A DNA stretch of 10,179 nucleotides, from contig QMUF01000050.1 in the NCBI GenBank assembly GCA_003663525.1, positions 1-10,179 of the forward strand, given 5' to 3'. Shown here piece by piece: positions 6,417 through 10,179 of this stretch; positions within the stretch are counted from its first letter, which is position 1; each line of letters opens with the position of its first letter. The translations under genes were made by a program, and so were the position numbers. The DNA is from Thermococci archaeon. GTDB taxonomy: Archaea; Methanobacteriota_B; Thermococci; Thermococcales; Thermococcaceae. The notes below the pieces were generated by a model. That model did no database searches, was not told where the DNA came from, and worked only from the letters and a program-made list of their open reading frames with translations.

Positions 6417-7703
6417 TCACTCGCCCTTCTGGATGGATATGACCATACCAGCTGCAACTGTTTGGCCCATGTCTCTGATAGCGAATCTACCTAGCTGTGG
6501 TAGTTCTTTAACTGGCTCAATGACCATTGGCTTGGTTGGTCTGAGGACCACAATAGCTGAGTCACCGGTCTTGATGAATTGTGGGTTCTCCTCAACTATG
6601 TTGCCTGTTCTTGGATCGAGTTTTGCTAAGAGTTGTTCGAATCTAACTGCAACCTGGGTTGTGTGAGCGTGGAGAACTGGAGTGTAACCAATTGTGATAG
6701 CTGTTGGGTGGTTGAGAACGATAATTTGAGCCTTGAATGTGTCCTTTGGCTTGATAACTGTTGGTGGGTTGGTTGAGTGACCAGCAACGTCACCTCTCTT
6801 AATGTCATTCTTACCAACACCTCTAACGTTGAACCCAATGTTGTCACCTGGAAGGGCTTCGGGCATTGACTCGTGGTGCATCTCAATGCTCTTAACTTCA
6901 CCTTGTATTGCCTTGTGGAAGATTGTTGATGCAGGCTCAAAGATAATTACGTCACCGACCTTAAGTACTCCTGTTTCAACTCTACCAACTGGGACTGTAC
7001 CGACACCCTTAATTGAGTAAACGTCTTGGATTGGGATTCTAAGTGGTTTGTCAACTGGCTTCTCTGGCTCTGGAACTTTGTCGAGAGCCTCAATGAGCGT
7101 TGGTCCTTTATACCAGGGCATCTTGTCGCTCTTCTTAACGACGTTGTCACCCTCCCAAGCACTAATTGGGATAACTGCGAAGTTCTTGTAACCAAGCATT
7201 TGTAAGAGCTTTGTAACTTGGTTTTTAACCTCATTGAACCTCTTCTCGTCATAGTTGACTGTATCCATCTTGTTTATACCAACGATTATGTAGTTGATAC
7301 CGAGTGTTCTTGCAAGGAATGCGTGCTCCTTTGTTTGTGGCATGACGCCATCTTTTGCATCAACGATCAAAATTGCAACATCAGCCTGTGAAGCACCAGT
7401 AATCATGTTCTTAACGAAGTCTCTGTGACCTGGAGCATCGATAATTGTGATGTATCTGTGTGGAGTCTCGAACTTGGTGTGGGCAACGTCAATTGTAATA
7501 CCTCTTTCTCTCTCCTCCTTAAGTCTGTCCATAACCCAAGCGAACTTGAATGACTTACCCTTTTCACCCATTTCCTCGAACTTCTTGATGATTTGCTCGG
7601 GAATGTTGGCTGTATCAAAGAGCAATCTACCGATTGTTGTACTCTTTCCGTGGTCTACGTGTCCGATAAACACTATATTAACATGTGGCTTCTCCTTTGC
7701 CAT
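6417..7703 (-). CDS. tuf: Translation elongation factor EF-1alpha (aEF1A)
   Basis: GTPase of 428 residues that brings aminoacyl-tRNA to the ribosome. All GTP-binding motifs are present: G1 GHVDHGKST (14-22), G2 ERGITID (66-72), G3 DAPGHRD (89-95), G4 NKMD (144-147) and G5 SAW (181-183). Domains II and III follow, with [21 protein letters not shown] and [15 protein letters not shown], ending at VISIQKGE. The full length matches Thermococcus and Pyrococcus proteins, and [20 protein letters not shown] is closer in memory to Thermococcus. The ATG at 7701-7703 follows GGAGGTG by seven bases, a strong site fitting a highly expressed gene. A TATA box lies at 7751-7760. Confidence 0.99.
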   Translation of the reverse strand: MAKEKPHVNIVFIGHVDHGKSTTIGRLLFDTANIPEQIIKKFEEMGEKGKSFKFAWVMDRLKEERERGITIDVAHTKFETPHRYITIIDAPGHRDFVKNMITGASQADVAILIVDAKDGVMPQTKEHAFLARTLGINYIIVGINKMDTVNYDEKRFNEVKNQVTKLLQMLGYKNFAVIPISAWEGDNVVKKSDKMPWYKGPTLIEALDKVPEPEKPVDKPLRIPIQDVYSIKGVGTVPVGRVETGVLKVGDVIIFEPASTIFHKAIQGEVKSIEMHHESMPEALPGDNIGFNVRGVGKNDIKRGDVAGHSTNPPTVIKPKDTFKAQIIVLNHPTAITIGYTPVLHAHTTQVAVRFEQLLAKLDPRTGNIVEENPQFIKTGDSAIVVLRPTKPMVIEPVKELPQLGRFAIRDMGQTVAAGMVISIQKGE

Positions 7704-7765
7704 CTTAACACACCTCCAAAGTTATTCCTAACTCTATTCACCAAAGTGGGTTTTTAAAGCTTTCT
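7704..7765 (-). promoter_or_regulatory. tuf promoter and ribosome binding site
   Basis: On the minus strand GAAAGCTTTAAAAACC (about 7749-7764) combines a purine-rich BRE-like stretch with the TATA box GCTTTAAAAA (7751-7760). Transcription should start near 7728-7732, giving a leader of about 25-30 bases. GGAGGTG (7711-7717) is the ribosome binding site. Confidence 0.65.
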
Positions 7766-7770
7766 CTAAA

Positions 7771-7831
7771 CCTCGGCTCTCTCAAGCGGGAAACCCGCAT
7801 TTTTTAAGAGAGCCTCATGAGCTCATGGAGG
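7771..7831. repeat. Nested inverted repeat upstream of tuf
   Basis: An outer pair of eight bases, GGCTCTCT (7775-7782) and AGAGAGCC (7807-7814), encloses a hairpin GCGGG-AAA-CCCGC (7786-7798). Next to it is the perfect palindrome ATGAGCTCAT (7816-7825). CCTC (7771-7774) and GAGG (7828-7831) can close the whole block. On the plus strand the inner hairpin is followed by six Ts (7800-7805), resembling a terminator, but no plus-strand gene precedes it. It sits just upstream of the tuf promoter. It may be a regulatory site, a small structured RNA or a remnant element; the sequence does not decide. Confidence 0.6.
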
Positions 7832-7834
7832 AAT

Positions 7835-7861
7835 AAAAAATAGGGTTTAAAAAATTAACTA
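7835..7861 (-). terminator. Oligo-T terminator after the decayed gene
   Basis: Right after the TAG at 7859-7861 the minus strand carries two T6 tracts (7849-7854 and 7835-7840). Archaeal RNA polymerase stops at such runs without needing a hairpin. They would insulate tuf from reading-through transcription. Confidence 0.55.
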
Positions 7862-8468
7862 ATTGTATTTCTCAGTTAGAATTTCGTCTAATAGCGTAGC
7901 AAGGCTATTGATTATTAATCTCAACCAATCTTCATCCTTTAACGCTCTCTCCTTCCAATATGGAAGAGTTATCTTTGAATATTCTATATTCGGAGTGTAT
8001 ACAACTACAACTTTGTATCTGCCCCCTATGGAAAATACCAGTCTTTTACTCCTCCCTGTACGGGTTTTATACTCCATGAAAAATAGTAGTTGTTAATGAT
8101 TTCCTCTCTTGGGTGAAGAATCCTTAGATTTTCATCTGTTGGAGGTAAAAGCGAAGGTCTTAGACCAGCGTATTTAATTTGACTTCCGTTTTCAGAGTAA
8201 GTTTCAATGTGCAAACTTATCCATCGCATAGAAGAGACTATTCTAACATCGTGTTTCCAATATTTCTTAACCTAATGATTACAGTGAAGCTTTCATTTGG
8301 AGTCAGAATTTTTGGAGAAACAGATACGTAGAGAGAAAGATTTCCGTGGGAGAGGGAATTAGCAGATGAAGTCACATTTAACCCGTCCTCTGATTTCATC
8401 GTTATGTTGAAAAGAAAAATAGTACAAAAATATGAGGATTAATGTTTATTATCTTATATTTACCACCT
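7859..8468 (-). pseudogene. Decayed gene for a secreted beta-sandwich (Ig-like) protein
   Basis: Three pieces in different frames read as one protein. Piece A (8399-8238) includes LSLYVSVSPKILTPNESFTV and then RLRNIGNT before a stop, a pattern seen in Ig-like surface domains. Piece B (open from about 8274, stopping at 8029) continues with VRIVSSMRWISLHIETYS and runs to FSWSIKPVQGGVKDWYFP. Piece C (about 8028-7859) resumes with GGRYKVVVVYTPNIEYSK and ends TLLDEILTEKYN. Each join needs one lost base, near 8238-8250 and 8023-8033. Upstream, AGGTGGT (8462-8468) looks like a ribosome site. A hydrophobic stretch TLILIFLYYF (from about 8445) in yet another frame, with ATA where a start is expected, may be the old signal peptide. 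No piece alone has a good start. I do not recognise the family. Sequencing error could explain one shift but hardly all. Confidence 0.6.
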
Positions 8469-8496
8469 ATTTAATCCGGAAATACGTTTTAAAATT

Positions 8497-8526
8497 AAAA
8501 AACTTGCTTATCACTCAATGAGTGAT
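8497..8526 (-). terminator. Hairpin-plus-T terminator of the propeller-like gene
   Basis: On the minus strand ATCACTC-ATT-GAGTGAT (8526-8510) can form a seven-base-pair hairpin. It begins at the last base of the TGA stop codon and is followed, seven bases on, by a T6 run (8502-8497). The same AT-rich stretch, including TTTTAAAA, may hold the promoter of the decayed gene beyond it. Confidence 0.6.
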
Positions 8527-9369
8527 CAAAGCAGGGAGTATACTCGGTAAGCTCTAATCTTCCCTGTATAAAAATCCTTCACAAATATTATATTGTTGAC
8601 TACAGCTACTTGCCCTGGAGTATAGCTAAGTCTTTTGCATGCAAGCTTTATCAGATTCCTAGTGTAGACGCACAATCCTCTTTTTTCATCTCCTGGTGGG
8701 TTCACGAATGAATAAATCACAGCAATATAATTTTCTCCAACTCCAACCTTAACAAGTGCCCTTAAATTTTCCCCTTTCCAAGGTTTTGCAACTCTAGTTC
8801 CTTTTTCAATTTTATATTCTCTCAGGAGATAAACGTACCCTTCAGCACTGGCAACGTAACTTAAACAGCCTCTCTCCTTAACGTCTGTTATTAATCCAGT
8901 CTTTGGACAGAAATATTTGAAATTTCCGGTTTCTGCTTCAATCCAGTAGACACACCCATCTCCAAGTATGATCTTCCCGTCATGGTAGTACTTAAACCAC
9001 ACTGATCTTCCAAGATATCTCTCCCATTTTTTGTTCAGGAAACTGTCAAGAAAGAGCATGTCAGTGCTAGGAGCATAAGGATCACCTGGATATCCAGCCA
9101 TTAGAAGAATTCCTTCAGGAAAACAGAGATATTCGCCAAAGAATCCTCTGAGGGTATATGTTTTTTCATGTATGGTAAAAATTAACATAGTTGCCTATTT
9201 TGTCTCTTACTTCTTTGATCTCGATTTTCGCTGGACACTCCTTAAAATTCACTTCTCCAAATCTTGGCATATTTTCGACTTTTGTTTCGATGATAAGAGC
9301 TCTTGAGAAAAGCACCACATAGATGAGAATAACAACGATCACCCCAAGAAGGAGTTTTCGAAGACTCAT
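8526..9369 (-). pseudogene. Secreted beta-propeller-like protein gene split by a one-base frameshift
   Basis: The first part (9369-9166, 67 residues) starts with MSLRKLLLGVIVVILIYVVL, a signal peptide or membrane anchor, and an outward-facing stretch. The second part (to 8526) repeats short strands such as GEYLCFPEGILLMAG, DGKIILGDGCVYWIEAETG, AEGYVYLLREYKI and VVNNIIFVKDFYTGKIRAY, suggesting a WD/PQQ-type propeller of unrecognised family. Removing one T from the T5 run (9177-9181) joins them as NYVNF-TIHEKTYTLRG into 280 residues. Seven cysteines lie in the joined product, fitting disulfides in an exported protein. The start ATG 9367-9369 has AGGAGAGA six bases before it. The internal ATG at 9188 has no ribosome site, so two separate genes are unlikely. 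A real mutation, a sequencing error in a homopolymer or slippage are all possible. Confidence 0.68.
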
Positions 9370-9447
9370 ACCAAATCTCTCCTATGAGGGCACTACACCC
9401 ATATAATTAATAATATCAAAACTCAAATATGTTTTGGTGATCCAAAA
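9370..9447. promoter_or_regulatory. Divergent promoter region with an inverted repeat at the ATPase ribosome site
   Basis: The AT-rich stretch CATATAATTAATAAT (about 9399-9413) can serve as TATA box in both directions, about 36-47 bases before the ATPase ATG and 32-43 before the propeller-like ATG. The perfect inverted repeat TTTTGG-TGAT-CCAAAA (9432-9447) ends one base before the ATPase start codon and contains its GGTGATC ribosome site (9436-9442). It could be an operator or a weak hairpin hiding the site. Confidence 0.5.
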
Positions 9448-10041
9448 ATGGGTGTCTACATTTTCACTCCCGAAGACCTTCTGAGGTATGAGACGATAAG
9501 CAAACATCAGCTTGACATTATTAAGGAAGCAATTCTGAAAAAAGACGATATCCTGGTTGTTGGGACAAGCAGGGCAGGTAAGACAAAGCTTATCGAAGCC
9601 ATAATTCATTTAATTTCAGATGACTGGAAGATAGTCGTTGTTACTGCCTATGGGGAGTTTAAGCCCTTTAAAAAGAACATCCATGTGATAGACACTGAGT
9701 TCAACGAGAAGAGCACCAAAAATAGAACCAAAGAAGTTATAGAGGAAATCAAGAAAGTTAACCCAGATTACGTTGTTATAGACACTCTCCATACAATTAA
9801 TATTCCCTATCTCTTGGACAAGATTATTGATGATTATCCATTCATAATCTCCTCACTTGTCATCTCAAGAGATTTAGTTGAAGAAATAAAGCACTGGCTT
9901 AGAATCGACGACAATACCCTTGCAAGGTTCGAACTAGTTATCGAGCTTTATAGAGACATAAAAACCAACTTAAGAAAAGTAAATGCAATTTATAGAGTAG
10001 TAGAAAAAGATGGAAAAATAGAGCTGGAGAAGGTAGCTTAG
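9448..10041 (+). CDS. Minimal CpaF/VirB11/PilT-like P-loop ATPase
   Basis: A 197-residue protein resembling the C-terminal ATPase core of type II/IV secretion and pilus ATPases. The part RYETISKHQLDIIKEAILKK (13-32) leads to Walker A VVGTSRAGKTK (37-47, Lys45). The strand KIVVVTAYGEF (61-71) stands where secretion ATPases have the Asp-box acidic residues. NPDYVVIDTLH (105-115) is the Walker B region, with Asp112 in place of the usual GE. The tail from about 158 (LARFELVIELYRD to YRVVEKDGKIELEKV) matches the closing strands of CpaF-type proteins. The N-terminal domain of normal family members is missing, as are the full Asp and His boxes. The ATG follows GGTGATC by five bases. No membrane platform or pilin gene is in view, so the role is unknown. 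Its TAG overlaps the stop of the opposite gene. Confidence 0.65.
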   Translation: MGVYIFTPEDLLRYETISKHQLDIIKEAILKKDDILVVGTSRAGKTKLIEAIIHLISDDWKIVVVTAYGEFKPFKKNIHVIDTEFNEKSTKNRTKEVIEEIKKVNPDYVVIDTLHTINIPYLLDKIIDDYPFIISSLVISRDLVEEIKHWLRIDDNTLARFELVIELYRDIKTNLRKVNAIYRVVEKDGKIELEKVA

Positions 10042-10179
10042 GCCTTTGCCTTTAATTCTTCTATCACTTCTTTCAGATTTTGGAGCATCTCCTGTATATC
10101 CTCAAATGTCACGTAACCCATATTTCCAATTCTGAAGGTTTTCTCCTTTATTCCTTCACCATAACCCTTGGCAAGCTCA
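10038..10179 (-). CDS. Class V aminotransferase (serine–pyruvate/alanine–glyoxylate type), C-terminal end (partial)
   Basis: Only the last 46 codons are inside the window, read from 10178 to the TAA at 10038-10040. The peptide ELAKGYGEGIKEKTFRIGNM, then GYVTFEDIQEMLQNLKEVIE, is the typical end of this PLP enzyme family: (A)xGyGxlkxktFRIGhMG followed by a helix that closes the small domain. The Arg of FRIGNMG normally binds the substrate carboxylate. Family members move amino groups between serine or alanine and glyoxylate or pyruvate; the true substrate cannot be told from this fragment. The stop codon overlaps that of the convergent ATPase gene by four bases. Confidence 0.88.
   Translation of the reverse strand, partial: ELAKGYGEGIKEKTFRIGNMGYVTFEDIQEMLQNLKEVIEELKAKA

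Noticed and set aside
6373..7731. Several open frames within tuf on both strands
   Set aside because: All are shadows of the EF-1alpha gene, rich in Ser/Thr and without family motifs or ribosome sites.
8526..9188. Independent gene starting at ATG 9188
   Set aside because: No ribosome site precedes the ATG, the upstream frame provides a matching signal peptide, and deleting one T joins them smoothly. A split gene is more likely.
1..10179. CRISPR array, insertion sequence or rRNA
   Set aside because: No regularly spaced repeats, transposase motifs or conserved rRNA stretches were seen on either strand.

Overview
The window is chromosomal DNA of a Thermococcales archaeon, most likely a low-GC Thermococcus. 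This is inferred from the EF-1alpha sequence, the archease–tRNA methyltransferase–RtcB gene set, short TATA-type promoters, GGTG-type ribosome binding sites and a tRNA with an encoded CCA end. No species-level claim is made. Most genes are AT-rich. The first 650 bases are clearly GC-richer and belong to an intein.

Region 1 (1-2740, minus strand) is an RNA repair and modification block, read right to left: archease, an NSUN/Trm4-like RNA m5C methyltransferase, a free-standing PUA-like domain protein, then rtcB (RNA ligase). The rtcB gene is cut off by the window edge. Its first 97 codons are followed by a LAGLIDADG-type intein inserted exactly before the metal-binding Cys98. Archease is the known activator of RtcB, and a Pyrococcus archease is known to assist the tRNA m5C methyltransferase encoded beside it, so these genes form a working unit.

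Region 2 (2800-4736, plus strand) holds panB (coenzyme A precursor synthesis) and a HisC/CobD-like PLP aminotransferase in a coupled pair. It converges on region 3.

Region 3 (4719-7703, minus strand) reads tuf (EF-1alpha), rpsJ (S10), tRNA-Ser(GGA), a small PqqD-like protein and a DMT-family permease. The first three are a translation cluster known from Pyrococcus. The last two are translationally overlapped and have their own TATA box.

Region 4 (about 7765-10041) looks accessory and partly decayed. Upstream of tuf lies a nested inverted repeat. Next comes a remnant of a beta-sandwich surface-protein gene whose reading frame is broken at least twice. It is followed by a secreted beta-propeller-like gene split by a one-base shift at a T5 run. 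Divergent from that gene is a very small CpaF/VirB11-like ATPase. The window ends in the 3' end of a class V aminotransferase gene whose stop codon overlaps that of the ATPase.

I saw no CRISPR array, insertion sequence or rRNA. The least explained parts are the lone PqqD-like/permease pair, the repeat element before tuf, and the decayed surface-protein/ATPase island.
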